Origin: an uncultured Planococcus sp.
GTDB lineage: Bacteria > Bacillota > Bacilli > Bacillales_A > Planococcaceae
Length of the DNA stretch: 64,000 nucleotides
Assembly (NCBI GenBank): GCA_947493585.1
Contig: CANLRI010000004.1
Coordinates: forward strand, 62,001 to 126,000
Direction of reading: 5' to 3'
The notes beneath the pieces were generated by a model, which worked only from the letters and a program-made list of their open reading frames with translations, did no database searches and was not told where the DNA came from. Within the stretch, counting starts at the first letter, position 1, and each line of letters starts with the position of its first letter. Both the position numbers and the translations under genes were made by a program. Below are positions 1 through 8,514 of this stretch, one piece after another.

Positions 1-680
1 TTCATTTTTTCAGCGGATAAGGAAGTCGTTTCGCCTTTCTCATTCGTTGCTGCGAAATAAACGGATCCGAATATCTTTTGTGTTCTTCCACTCTTTTGTA
101 TTAAGCAAAGATTCAACGAATCAGGTGAAGAGATAAACAGAAACTCGTCGTTTACACCCAAATCAATGCCATTCGGCAATTCGATGTACTCTATATTCCC
201 ATCTACATAAATCTGCTTTTCTTTGAGTGAAGGCAACGACACCAACTCGAATCCTGGATCTTGCGGTTGTCTAGCAAGAAACTGAGCTTCTGTTTTTACA
301 GGTGCAATTTCTTCCACAAAAAACGGATTGATCTTCATAACCAATTGGCCGGCCGGCGTTTGCACAAGTTCAGAATGGCTATTCAGCCACTTCACTTGTT
401 CAGCACTCAAAGGCTTTAAGCTCTTATTTTTGCCGACAGCTGCCAAAAGAACAGTTTTGAAAAATGGTTGTGAATCTCCATCATCTTCTACAACGGCTGC
501 ACTAAATGTTTCAGGAGTTCCATCAAATTGAGCTTGCTCAGAATAGATCAACTGAAGGCCCATTGGGAGTTCATACTCTTGAAGGCGTTCTCCTACCACT
601 CGAGTCAATTCTTTTTCGTTTTTAATCTCCACTTCTGTCCATCCTAGTTCCATTTCTTTTCTCATTAAAAAAGTTGTCAT
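1..680 (-). CDS. hypothetical protein, 3' end beyond window
   Basis: An open frame starts at ATG 680 (N-terminus MTTFLMRKEMELGW) behind an AAGGGAG ribosome site and runs off the left edge, so at least 226 residues are visible and the C-terminus is missing. It is soluble and acidic, with no signal peptide or membrane segment. I recognise no domain. It follows ssb in the same direction, but a hairpin terminator lies between them, so it may be read only by read-through. A second in-frame ATG at 665 is possible but less well placed. Likely part of the plasmid maintenance or ssDNA module by location only. Confidence 0.7.
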   Translation of the reverse strand, partial: MTTFLMRKEMELGWTEVEIKNEKELTRVVGERLQEYELPMGLQLIYSEQAQFDGTPETFSAAVVEDDGDSQPFFKTVLLAAVGKNKSLKPLSAEQVKWLNSHSELVQTPAGQLVMKINPFFVEEIAPVKTEAQFLARQPQDPGFELVSLPSLKEKQIYVDGNIEYIELPNGIDLGVNDEFLFISSPDSLNLCLIQKSGRTQKIFGSVYFAATNEKGETTSLSAEKM

Positions 681-721
681 GTTAATATCTCCCTTCGTTC
701 CCATTGGAACGGTGATTTTTG

Positions 722-766
722 AAAATAAAAAAGGAGAAACCGCATTTCTGCAGTTGCTCCTTTTAC
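722..766 (-). terminator. rho-independent terminator after ssb
   Basis: On the minus strand a GGAG-CAAC-TGCAG / TGCGGTTTCTCC stem is followed by TTTTTTATTTT, just past the ssb stop codon. It separates ssb from the next gene. Confidence 0.7.
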
Positions 767-777
767 TCTTATGGTTG

Positions 778-1248
778 TCAGAACGGCAGATCGTCGTCTG
801 AGACTTCAAATTTTCCGCTGCCATTGCTATAGGAACCATTGTTGGCTCCACTATAGGAATGCTCTTGCGAACGATTTGATTGATTTGACTGCCCACCATT
901 TGTATTCGATTCTCTCTGGCTCGATTTACCGCGAGGTTCCAGGAATTGAACGCTGTCCGCGACAACTTCTGTAGTGTAGACTCGCTTTCCATCTTGCCCT
1001 TCATAACTACCGGTTTGAATTCTTCCTTCAACACCTGCAAGGTGACCTTTTTCAAGAAAGTTTGCAGCATTCTCAGCTTGTTTGCGCCAAACGGTCACAT
1101 TAATAAAATCTGCTTCTCTATCTCCAGCAGAATTTGTGAAATTGCGATTGACTGCCAAAGTGAAACGTGCAACGGCTACGCCTGATTGTGTATAGCGGAG
1201 ATCCGGATCTTTTGTAAGTCTTCCTACTAAAACTACTCGATTAATCAT
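778..1248 (-). CDS. ssb: single-stranded DNA-binding protein
   Basis: A 156-residue SSB. The N-terminal OB fold (about residues 1-105) opens [20 protein letters not shown], the family signature. It is followed by a Gly/Ser/Asn/Gln-rich linker and the acidic tip DDDLPF, which recruits host replication and repair proteins in this family. It would coat ssDNA during plasmid replication or after conjugative entry. The gene lies 61 bp downstream of an unknown 132-aa gene and shares its type A leader RNA. The length is close to chromosomal SSB of Bacilli, so it is a complete, probably functional plasmid-borne copy. Confidence 0.97.
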   Translation of the reverse strand: MINRVVLVGRLTKDPDLRYTQSGVAVARFTLAVNRNFTNSAGDREADFINVTVWRKQAENAANFLEKGHLAGVEGRIQTGSYEGQDGKRVYTTEVVADSVQFLEPRGKSSQRESNTNGGQSNQSNRSQEHSYSGANNGSYSNGSGKFEVSDDDLPF

Positions 1249-1309
1249 GGTATGTTCCCCTCTCAGTGAGCCACTCCGTAGATGTGGACTTATGCACTTT
1301 TAAATAAAT

Positions 1310-1708
1310 TTACTTTCCGTGGTTAAATTGAGCTTCTTCCTCTTCATCATCAAGAACAAAGAAATATTCCGTGATTTTTTGAAGCAAGCTCTTTTTCTTG
1401 TGTACCGCTCCCTGAAAGCTCCAGTGTCGATCTCCAGCTAAGCGCCACATAATACGATTATCTCCATAAGAGAAAGCCATATCATTTACCATCTGAATTG
1501 CTTGTTCACGAGCATCCTCTTGATTGTCACAACGAAGTCCGTAATGGCGGATTTTTCCGTCAGAAGTATTGATTTCCATTCGAAAAGTCCGCAAGCTACA
1601 ATCTTTCAGTTTTGATGAAGAAAATGCTCCTTTTTTCTCTTTGGAATCGACCGAATTTTGGACAAGTGTAAACGGATTCGGCCTCACCCTTTTTTGAATG
1701 TTGTTCAT
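1310..1708 (-). CDS. hypothetical protein in ssb operon
   Basis: 132 residues from ATG 1708, preceded by the ribosome site GGAAAGGG. A GTG nine bases upstream is in frame but sits inside the ribosome site. The protein is soluble and has no recognised domain. The middle (about residues 50-105) is the best-ordered part and the C-terminus is acidic (DDEEEEAQ). It is the first gene after type A leader copy 1 and precedes ssb, so a role with ssDNA is inferred from context only. The sequence around its ribosome site (GGAAAGGGTGTA) is shared with the genes behind type A copies 2 and 3. Confidence 0.75.
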   Translation of the reverse strand: MNNIQKRVRPNPFTLVQNSVDSKEKKGAFSSSKLKDCSLRTFRMEINTSDGKIRHYGLRCDNQEDAREQAIQMVNDMAFSYGDNRIMWRLAGDRHWSFQGAVHKKKSLLQKITEYFFVLDDEEEEAQFNHGK

Positions 1709-1762
1709 AAAATACACCCTTTCCTAATGGTTTTTCACTTATTTCTCTTTTAAAAGAAAACG

Positions 1763-1867
1763 CAAAAAAGCCCCTGGAATGATTAGTCATCATAGCAAAA
1801 AGCTATGTGTCAAAATCAGCCCAGAGGCTTGTTAGTGTCATCACCGTCAGAACGTGTAACGTTCGAC
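1763..1867 (-). ncRNA. type A leader RNA, copy 1 (attenuator)
   Basis: Read on the minus strand, GTCGAACG pairs with CGTTCTGAC to form hairpin I. GGTGATGA follows, then a long hairpin II (AGCCTCTGG ... CCAGGGGCT) with an inner AGC/GCT helix, ending in TTTTTT. Hairpin II has the form of an intrinsic terminator and lies before the ssb operon. It is nearly identical to copy 3 (42257-42361) and covaries with copies 2 and 4. Confidence 0.8.
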
Positions 1868-1897
1868 AAAATTAAAAAGAAAAATAAGTATGGTTAA

Positions 1898-1926
1898 ATT
1901 ATAGCCTACCTATTGTTAAGAATCAA
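1898..1926 (-). promoter_or_regulatory. promoter for type A leader copy 1 / ssb operon
   Basis: TTGATT, a 17-base spacer, and TATAAT on the minus strand, about 31 bases before the first leader hairpin. A good sigma-A-type match. Confidence 0.7.
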
Positions 1927-1973
1927 AACAATTTGAAGAAAATTCAAGAGATTTCTATCTCCTTATTGTACTC

Positions 1974-2008
1974 AAAAATAAAAGAGCATCGACTTTTGGT
2001 CGATACTC
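1974..2008 (-). terminator. terminator of the 83-aa gene
   Basis: GAGTATCGAC-CAAAA-GTCGATGCTC followed by TTTTATTTTT on the minus strand, shortly after the stop codon at 2027. Confidence 0.8.
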
Positions 2009-2026
2009 TATTATTACCACTTCTAG

Positions 2027-2278
2027 TCAAGTTACTTCCTCTCCACAATCTTCACATGTTGCAATTTCTTCATTATCCCAAAGTGTATTCATATACTCTT
2101 TCTTCTCGTGATTACAGTGCTGCAGAAGCTCTATCAGACCATTAATCTGCTCTTGAGATAAGTTACCGCAAGCTGATTCCCCGCTTTCGTTTACACGCAT
2201 CACATTGATTCGTTCTCCGTCATTAAAAAGTTGAAGCGTCTCAAACTTGCTCAACTGTATATTCATTGATTTTCCCAC
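2027..2278 (-). CDS. hypothetical small protein with CxxC
   Basis: 83 residues. GTG 2278 is preferred because GGGAGG lies seven bases upstream; an ATG at 2266 is also in frame. The C-terminus carries CEDC, and an earlier CNHEK could complete a metal site, but no family is recognised. It is the last gene of a unit that begins with type A leader copy 2 and passes through a decayed gene, and it is closed by a terminator. Function unknown. Confidence 0.6.
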   Translation of the reverse strand: MGKSMNIQLSKFETLQLFNDGERINVMRVNESGESACGNLSQEQINGLIELLQHCNHEKKEYMNTLWDNEEIATCEDCGEEVT

Positions 2279-2315
2279 TGAAGTTCCTCCCTTAATCTAT
2301 ACTTAGAATAAGCAC

Positions 2316-2880
2316 TTAAGCCAATGCTTTCTCTTTACGGTTTCTCTTCTCCGCTGCTGGCAACAAGACGAGCAACGGCTCTGCAATTCGATTGATTTTG
2401 GTAATCGAATCGTGTAACGAGCCGATTGTAAATCGAATCGTGTAACGAGCCGATTGTAAATCGACGATTTCTCATTTGGAAATTTACTTCTCCGTTTTTT
2501 AAGAGGACAATGCCCACGCCTTCCATTTCGTAAAGACCGGGCATACTACAATCTTTGTAACGTGTCTCTTTGGCCAACTGAATTAATTGTTGCTGTTTCA
2601 GACTGGAAGAGATAGTACATTCAACTCCGGTGATCATGGGATCAAGTTTTCCAGCGAGGTTATTAAAAACAAATTCGAAAACTTCGCTGCATCCATCTTA
2701 ATAAAACCGATAGCCGTTGGTTTCTCTTCCTGGACTTGAAAAAGGCACAATTTCTAAAGAGTTTTTCTTGTGACTCCATGTAAGGGTATTGCTGCGCGTT
2801 CTCATAAAGTGTTTTTTCTCTAAAATCTGAAATAGTCGTTCTGTGGGTTCATTAAAGAAACAAGTTACTTTAAATCGCAT
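2316..2880 (-). pseudogene. decayed gene: in-frame TAA plus 28-bp duplication
   Basis: Frame 1 opens at ATG 2880 (MRFKVTCFF) with an AGGGGAGG ribosome site and runs 60 codons to TAA at 2700-2698. The same frame then continues without a break (DGCSEVFEF...) through 2637, where an ATG has no ribosome site. Further on, a perfect 28-bp tandem duplication shifts the frame and gives a scrambled C-terminus that stops at 2335. Removing one repeat unit restores a frame ending ...AAEKRNRKEKALA at TAA 2318-2316. I therefore read this as one gene of about 175 codons with two lesions. The alternative is two short genes of 60 and 100 aa. No domain recognised. Confidence 0.65.
2403..2458. repeat. perfect 28-bp tandem duplication
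   Basis: Two adjacent identical 28-bp units (2403-2430 and 2431-2458), with a further 6 bases of match after them. Twenty-eight is not a multiple of three, so the duplication breaks the reading frame it sits in. Confidence 0.95.
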
Positions 2881-2959
2881 CAGAATACCTCCCCTTAAAC
2901 AAAACAGCCTCTTTTACTCTACAAACGTAAGTTGGTACCGAAATCAAATTGGCACTCAT
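2870..2959 (-). CDS. 29-aa leader ORF
   Basis: ATG 2959 lies behind the conserved AGGAAAGGG ribosome site that follows type A leader copy 2. The 29-codon frame (MSANLISVPTYVCRVKEAV...) ends in TAA overlapping the start of the next frame (ATG 2880), which suggests translational coupling. Because type A copies 1 and 3 place a normal gene at this position, it may be a short real gene or a remnant. Confidence 0.4.
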   Translation of the reverse strand: MSANLISVPTYVCRVKEAVLFKGRYSDAI

Positions 2960-3004
2960 ATTCTACACCCTTTCCTAAAGCTTTTTTTACGCTATTTTTG
3001 AACG

Positions 3005-3106
3005 AAAAAAAGCCTTTGGGTTGATTCGTCGCACAGCAAAAATGCTATGGTTCAAATCAGCCCAAAGGCTTGTTAGTTCATCTCCGTCGGAGCGGTGGCG
3101 CTCGAC
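3005..3106 (-). ncRNA. type A leader RNA, copy 2 (attenuator)
   Basis: GTCGAGCG pairs with CGCTCCGAC; then GGAGATGA; then AGCCTTTGGG ... CCCAAAGGCT and TTTTTTT. Compared with copies 1 and 3, paired bases change together (AACG/CGTT to AGCG/CGCT, and CTC/GGG to TTT/AAA), which supports the structure. Confidence 0.8.
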
Positions 3107-3185
3107 ATTATAATAGAATCAAAAATAGGTATAACCAAATTCTATCAATATTGGAGATGTTCTGCAATAACGATCGTTTCCTTCT

Positions 3186-3503
3186 CTAGCTTTCAGGAAA
3201 CAGGAAAAAACTATACTCGTCAGTTTCGGCCAAATCTACGAGTATCGTAAAGCGTTTATGCGTGACTTCTTTGAGAATCGTATCGTTGGGTAATTCCAAG
3301 TAGATTGAGGGGCTTGCTTCGACGGGGTTTTCGTAGAGTTTAGAAACGACCGTTTTAACGTTTTGGCGGCGTGAATCTCCAATTGGCTGATTCTTTTCAA
3401 TAACCAGACTAGCAAATAAGAAAAGCTCTTTCCCACCACTGTCAGTCGGCACAATATTCTTTGTCCGCGTGTAAAAGTATTTTTCTATTTGATATGTCTG
3501 CAT
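3186..3503 (-). CDS. hypothetical protein
   Basis: 105 residues from ATG 3503 (MQTYQIEKYF). A TTG 18 bases upstream is possible, but GTAGG is better placed for the ATG. It is soluble with a hydrophobic end (SFFLFPES) and matches no family I know. It stands alone between the adhesin terminator and type A leader copy 2, about 80 bases upstream of that leader. Function unknown. Confidence 0.6.
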   Translation of the reverse strand: MQTYQIEKYFYTRTKNIVPTDSGGKELFLFASLVIEKNQPIGDSRRQNVKTVVSKLYENPVEASPSIYLELPNDTILKEVTHKRFTILVDLAETDEYSFFLFPES

Positions 3504-3684
3504 AGGATAACCTACTTTCAAGCAATGTAATTTTTTGTAAAATAAGAAGGTGGCTGGTGTTTTATAAGTTATTATAGTCTATAAAAATAAGAAATATAAG
3601 TAGTCCAATAGATTTACTTTTTCTATCTATATAGGTAATATATTCCTTGTTTTCATCATCTCACACTATGACCTGATAATAAAG

Positions 3685-3724
3685 CTAAAAAAGGCATTGC
3701 TAATGAATTATTAGCAATGCCTTT
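3685..3724 (-). terminator. terminator of the Tad/adhesin unit
   Basis: AAGGCATTGCTAAT / ATTAGCAATGCCTT perfect stem with a T-run on the minus strand, directly after the stop of the large adhesin gene. Confidence 0.85.
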
Positions 3725-3726
3725 TA

Positions 3727-6700
3727 TTAATTCGATCGGTAGAAGTCAAAAGCTCCGTATACATCATTCACGATGTTTATAGATACCCTAGTTTGTTTAA
3801 CCACTCCGTTTTCCCATTCTGCTTCAAATACAAAGTATGCCATGCCTGGGGCCAAATGTTCGTCCGGATCTCCCGTCATTTTCTCATATATTTCTTTTTC
3901 ATACACAGGGTGTGTCCGTACTTCCATTGGAGAAGAAAGCGTCAAGAGATTGCCGGTAATTTGTTCTCCAGCGAAGCTTACCGTTACTTTTTCTATCGGA
4001 TGGTCCGTTACGACCGCTTCCGTTAAGAAACGCTCTCCTGCATAAAACTGCTCTGGCGTATGCCCTGCCTCGTCATGGATAGCTTGCCATTCTGCTGTAT
4101 GATTCACGAACCCTTCTATTTCTAGGGGGCTGGCTTCGAAGTTAACAGTGGCCGTTCCTTCACCATCGTTGCTGTCGATTGCTCTTACACGAACATCATA
4201 CGTCTGCGGAGCAGCTACGAAAGAATGTCTGAGCGTATCACCAGAAGCTACATCCTCTACTTTGTGAATTTCTTGCCAAACACCGTTTCTATTTTCTTCA
4301 AAAACGACTGTCATAGCATCGCCATCCAAATCAGTAGGCTTGGCTGTAAGAGTTACCGTATCGCCTTCATAAATCGTTTCTGGCGCATAAGCTAACGTGA
4401 CCTCCGGCGGCGTATTGAGAACCGTTAAAGCTTTGATCAACGGTGTTGAGGCACTTCCATCTGAAGTAATGAGACGAATATTCCACTTTCCAATCTGATC
4501 AAATTCATGGGACGGCGTTTTCTCTTTGGAAAAGTCGGTCCATGTATTTGTTCCAGGCTTTTGATAAGCCCATTGGTACGTGAGTTCATCTTCATCCGGA
4601 TCGGAAGAAGTGTTGCCGAATGTTACTTCGGTGTTTGTGTAAACAGTGGTTGGATTCCACGTGAAGGCTGTTACGGGTGGTCTATTCCCTACCGAGATTT
4701 CTTTTTCGGTAGAATGAGAAGCCGCTCCGTCATTTGCTGTTAACCGAACCTTCCACTGTCCTTTTCTGTCGAATACTTGTGTCGGCTCAATCTCTTTCGA
4801 GAAATCTATCCACGTTGTAGTTCCAGGTTCTTGATAAGCCCACTCATATGTTAGATCATCTCCATCAATATCATTCGAAGTGTTTTCAAACGTTACAGAG
4901 GTGTCGATATGAATGGTTTCTGGATTCCAAGAGAAGGCTGCTGCAGGCGGTCTATTTTGGACCGTCAGCGATTTAATAATGGAATCAGTTCCCGCTCCAT
5001 CAGAAACGATAAGCCGGATGTTCCAATCGCCTTTCTTTTTGAAAAGCTGCTTCGGATTCTCGATTTGTGAGAAGTCTGTCCAGGTAGATGTTCCAGGCTC
5101 TTGATAAGCCCATGAGTAGCTGAGTTCATCGTTATCCGGATCTGTGGAAGCATCTTCAAAAGTTACGCTCGTATCATTGTAAATGGTTGAAGGGTTCCAA
5201 TTGAAATCTGCTTTTGGACCACGGTTTTCAACATCCAATGCTTTCGTTTCAGAATGAGTCGAAGTTCCATCAGAAACGGTCAATCGAATATTCCAACGTC
5301 CCTTCTTATCGAAAACCCTAGAAGGCTGTTCAGCTGTTGAGAAGTCGATCCATGAACTGCTTTCAGGTTCCTGGTAAGCCCATTGATAAGTAAGCGAGTC
5401 TTCATCTACATCCGAAGAGTTGTTGATAAAATCTACTTTTGTATTATTGAAGATTGTCGTTGGATTCCAATTGAAACTCGCAAGTGGCGGTCTATTTTGA
5501 ACCGTCAGCGATTTCGTAACTGAATGTTCTAACGCCCCGTCAGATACCGTTAATTGAATGTTCCAGTCCCCTTTTTTATTAAAGACTTGTGATGGGGATT
5601 TCTCAGAAGAAAACTCAACCCAATCAGATGTGCCTGGTTCTTGATAAGCCCATTGATGCGTTAATGTATCTCCATCTACATCACTTGAAGCATCCGTGAA
5701 CGTTACTGAAGTGTCATTATAGATAGTCGATGGATTCCAATCAAAGTTTGCGACTGGCGGTCGATTATCAACCGACAAAACCTTAGTCACTGATTTAGAT
5801 TCTTCTCCATCGCTTGCTGTGAGCCTCACATTCCAGCTGCCCTTTTTATCTAAAGCCATAGAAGGATTTTTCGCTGTTGAAAGGTCTATCCACGTTGTTG
5901 CTCCTGGCTCTTGATAAGCCCATTGATAAGTAAGTGTATCTTTATCGGGATCGTTCGATTTATTTTCGAAAGCAACTGTCGTCCCCTTGAAGATAGTCGA
6001 TGGATTCCAGTCAAAGTCCGGTACAGGAGCTCTGTTTACAACCCAAAATTCATTGGTGACTGTTGTCGAAGCATAAGGGTCTGAAACAATAAGTCGAAGA
6101 TGCCACAAACCTTTAATTGGGAAATCTCGCACAGGATTTTCTTCTGTCGAAAAATCAACCCAAATTCTAGATCTCGGCTCCTGATATGACCATTGATAAG
6201 TCAATTCGTCGCCATCTGAATCGCTCGCATTGCTAAACAACTCAACTGTCGTATCGTTATAGATTGTCGCAGGATCATAAGTGATTTCAGCGGCTGGCGG
6301 TGAGTTAAGAATCGATAACGGTTTGTAAGAACTTGAAAGAGTATCTCCGTATCGGTTAAGGATACTAATTCTGTATCGATAATCTCCGCTGCTACTAAGC
6401 TGCGTGGTTAATGTCGGTGCAAACATTGCATCGGTTGCTTCATACACCACATTTCCGCTCGAATCGATTATTTCTGCTCTATAACTTTCATAGGATGCCG
6501 TTTGATATTTGCTGTTTGTGAAAGTAATTGTTTCACCAGGTTTGTATTCAGTTTTGTCAGCTTGCATACTTGGAACTCTCATATCAACAACATCAAATTC
6601 TGAGGACATCGTGTTGTTCGAGTGAAGAAACTCTGTCTGCAGACCATCAACGTTAGCACTGAATGTAACTTGATATTTCCCTTCCTCTTGCGGAGTGAAA

Positions 6701-8499
6701 GGGAAATTCATCTGGCCTTCAACTCCAGTTGAAGGAAGTTGGAAAAGATAAGGTCTTTCAGACTCTGTAACATTCTTTCGTTCGGTGCTATATTTGTGGC
6801 CTTCTACTGAAAATGGTGTGCGAATCAGCGAAGAAGGAATGGATATATCCTGGCCTGTATCGAGGTTTTTCATTTGAATACCTGCTTTTTGATCGTTTTG
6901 TCCGCCAAAGTCTGTATAGACGGAGTAATCAAAAGAACCAATATTCATAAAATCACCTCGGATATCAATTGCTGGAATACTAGAGCTGTAATAATTGTAT
7001 CGTTTGTTGTTTAAGGTAGAGGATGTTCCGCCGTAACCAACTTCTCTAATCGCGTCTATTACATAGTCCGGGCGGCCCTTCCATCCTTCTAAAGCAGTTT
7101 CAGTACCCGCGAACAGATGATTATCAGCCCCGACCAAAGTGAGCACTTCTTCTCCTGAACCCACTTGAGTGTATTCAGTTGAAGTTGCACTCTCATCGGG
7201 ACGATACCAATTTATTTTCTTCATTGTTTTTGGGTCTAAGGCATAAACTCTTCCTCTTTCATCGCCAAAATAGAGTGTTCCACTAAGGAAAATTGGTTGA
7301 GTGGTAATGGCTGCATCATGCACATATGTCGTTTTTGTAGAAATGGAAGGGTTAGCAATATTTATTTTTGATATTGTCCCCAACCCCGCTCCTTTCGAAC
7401 TGTCTTTGGTTGACATGAAAGCAGAGCCATCATGGAGTAAAACTCCACCAACTGAGTCATAACCTCTCGTTTGACTATCCCCGGCATATAGCCAAGGATT
7501 CGTGAAATCCGTAACTTTATTTACACCATTTTTGCTATGGAAGTACACTCGTCCCGATCTATCGACAGCAACAATTGTTCCAGTCGTTTCATCGTATGCA
7601 CCCGCTTTAGGAATACCTGAACGATATTCAATTCTTGTATCAGGGGCATTTACAGTAAACTCGCCTAACGTTCTATCGTACTTACTGCTGTCGCTCCAAA
7701 TTAACCCGTGTCCTCTACCTTCCGGACTGTCGGAGAATGCCATAAATCCATCGGATCGTGAGGGCAATGAGATAAGCCCAGAGTATTTATCACCAGCAGC
7801 GTAATTTGGAACTTCGTCCAAATCGTAGTACCAATCCCGCTTCATATCAACTGAATTCATATGATGTAATTTTGTGTCGGAAGCAAACGCTTCTCCAAAC
7901 CGAACCAGTGTACCGGAATATTGACCAGTTGCAGTATGGTGACGAATTGCACCACCGTAATATCTACTCGTCCCGTTTGCATTGGCTGGAGAAAATACAA
8001 AGCTTCGTTGAGCCTCGGTTGATTCTAATCCAATTCCTTTCATTCTGCCCATAAAACCGCTGCTAGTACCAAAAAAGATTCCTTCGCCGCCATACACATC
8101 AGCGATTCTGACATTTGAGGTAACACTTCCATATGTTGAGGGGAATGCTTGTTTAAAGGGATTCCCTACTTCATATTGAGCCATCTCGGAAACTTCACCA
8201 GTTTGGTTGGAAACGCCGTATATAGCGTTTCCAGAGCCCATTAGAAGCCGGTAAGAAGTAATTACTAAACCTTGCTCAACCGGCACCCTAGAATAAAATG
8301 TTTGCCGAGGGTCAAGCGTCCAAGAATCACTTAAAGGCGGCAACACTGTCTGATCTTTAAAATTGTTGGAACCAGCGTTATCTGCGTAAGGAGAATTAGC
8401 TCCATTACCATAGACACGTTCTGCTGAAGCCTTTAAAGGCTCAAATAGCAGCATAAACACCATAACTACAGATAGAAAGCCGATGAAATATTTCTTCAT
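3727..8499 (-). CDS. large secreted beta-propeller/PKD-repeat adhesin
   Basis: 1590 residues with a signal peptide (about residues 1-26, cut after KASA). Residues about 40-480 contain repeated blade-like segments (YFGDERGRVYALDP, GTIVAVDRSGRVYFHS), which resemble PQQ-type/PilY1-like beta-propellers. About residues 730-1360 hold seven close PKD/Ig-like repeats of about 90 residues (each NRPPxAxFxWNPxTIY ... WAYQEPGT ... WNIRLTVSDG), plus a divergent eighth and a C-terminal beta-rich domain. There is no LPXTG or wall-binding repeat, so attachment must come from a partner. It is 15 bp behind a CWB2 wall protein and downstream of the Tad locus. A pilus-tip or surface adhesin is the best inference. 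Confidence 0.8.
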   Translation of the reverse strand: MKKYFIGFLSVVMVFMLLFEPLKASAERVYGNGANSPYADNAGSNNFKDQTVLPPLSDSWTLDPRQTFYSRVPVEQGLVITSYRLLMGSGNAIYGVSNQTGEVSEMAQYEVGNPFKQAFPSTYGSVTSNVRIADVYGGEGIFFGTSSGFMGRMKGIGLESTEAQRSFVFSPANANGTSRYYGGAIRHHTATGQYSGTLVRFGEAFASDTKLHHMNSVDMKRDWYYDLDEVPNYAAGDKYSGLISLPSRSDGFMAFSDSPEGRGHGLIWSDSSKYDRTLGEFTVNAPDTRIEYRSGIPKAGAYDETTGTIVAVDRSGRVYFHSKNGVNKVTDFTNPWLYAGDSQTRGYDSVGGVLLHDGSAFMSTKDSSKGAGLGTISKINIANPSISTKTTYVHDAAITTQPIFLSGTLYFGDERGRVYALDPKTMKKINWYRPDESATSTEYTQVGSGEEVLTLVGADNHLFAGTETALEGWKGRPDYVIDAIREVGYGGTSSTLNNKRYNYYSSSIPAIDIRGDFMNIGSFDYSVYTDFGGQNDQKAGIQMKNLDTGQDISIPSSLIRTPFSVEGHKYSTERKNVTESERPYLFQLPSTGVEGQMNFPFTPQEEGKYQVTFSANVDGLQTEFLHSNNTMSSEFDVVDMRVPSMQADKTEYKPGETITFTNSKYQTASYESYRAEIIDSSGNVVYEATDAMFAPTLTTQLSSSGDYRYRISILNRYGDTLSSSYKPLSILNSPPAAEITYDPATIYNDTTVELFSNASDSDGDELTYQWSYQEPRSRIWVDFSTEENPVRDFPIKGLWHLRLIVSDPYASTTVTNEFWVVNRAPVPDFDWNPSTIFKGTTVAFENKSNDPDKDTLTYQWAYQEPGATTWIDLSTAKNPSMALDKKGSWNVRLTASDGEESKSVTKVLSVDNRPPVANFDWNPSTIYNDTSVTFTDASSDVDGDTLTHQWAYQEPGTSDWVEFSSEKSPSQVFNKKGDWNIQLTVSDGALEHSVTKSLTVQNRPPLASFNWNPTTIFNNTKVDFINNSSDVDEDSLTYQWAYQEPESSSWIDFSTAEQPSRVFDKKGRWNIRLTVSDGTSTHSETKALDVENRGPKADFNWNPSTIYNDTSVTFEDASTDPDNDELSYSWAYQEPGTSTWTDFSQIENPKQLFKKKGDWNIRLIVSDGAGTDSIIKSLTVQNRPPAAAFSWNPETIHIDTSVTFENTSNDIDGDDLTYEWAYQEPGTTTWIDFSKEIEPTQVFDRKGQWKVRLTANDGAASHSTEKEISVGNRPPVTAFTWNPTTVYTNTEVTFGNTSSDPDEDELTYQWAYQKPGTNTWTDFSKEKTPSHEFDQIGKWNIRLITSDGSASTPLIKALTVLNTPPEVTLAYAPETIYEGDTVTLTAKPTDLDGDAMTVVFEENRNGVWQEIHKVEDVASGDTLRHSFVAAPQTYDVRVRAIDSNDGEGTATVNFEASPLEIEGFVNHTAEWQAIHDEAGHTPEQFYAGERFLTEAVVTDHPIEKVTVSFAGEQITGNLLTLSSPMEVRTHPVYEKEIYEKMTGDPDEHLAPGMAYFVFEAEWENGVVKQTRVSINIVNDVYGAFDFYRSN
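4416..6306 (-). repeat. seven 270-bp PKD-encoding repeats
   Basis: Seven tandem units averaging 270 bp within the adhesin gene. Each begins with a codon run for N-[RS]-x-P and carries WAYQEP or a variant. An eighth diverged unit follows to about 4123. The units vary at DNA level, so this is not a recent expansion. Confidence 0.9.
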
Positions 8500-8514
8500 G
8501 TACCTCCCACCTTC

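Noticed and set aside
1763..1867. Type A leader considered as hammerhead ribozyme or fluoride riboswitch
   Set aside because: CTGAT and GGTGATG words are present, but the required core pairings and GAAA or GCC segments are not in place.
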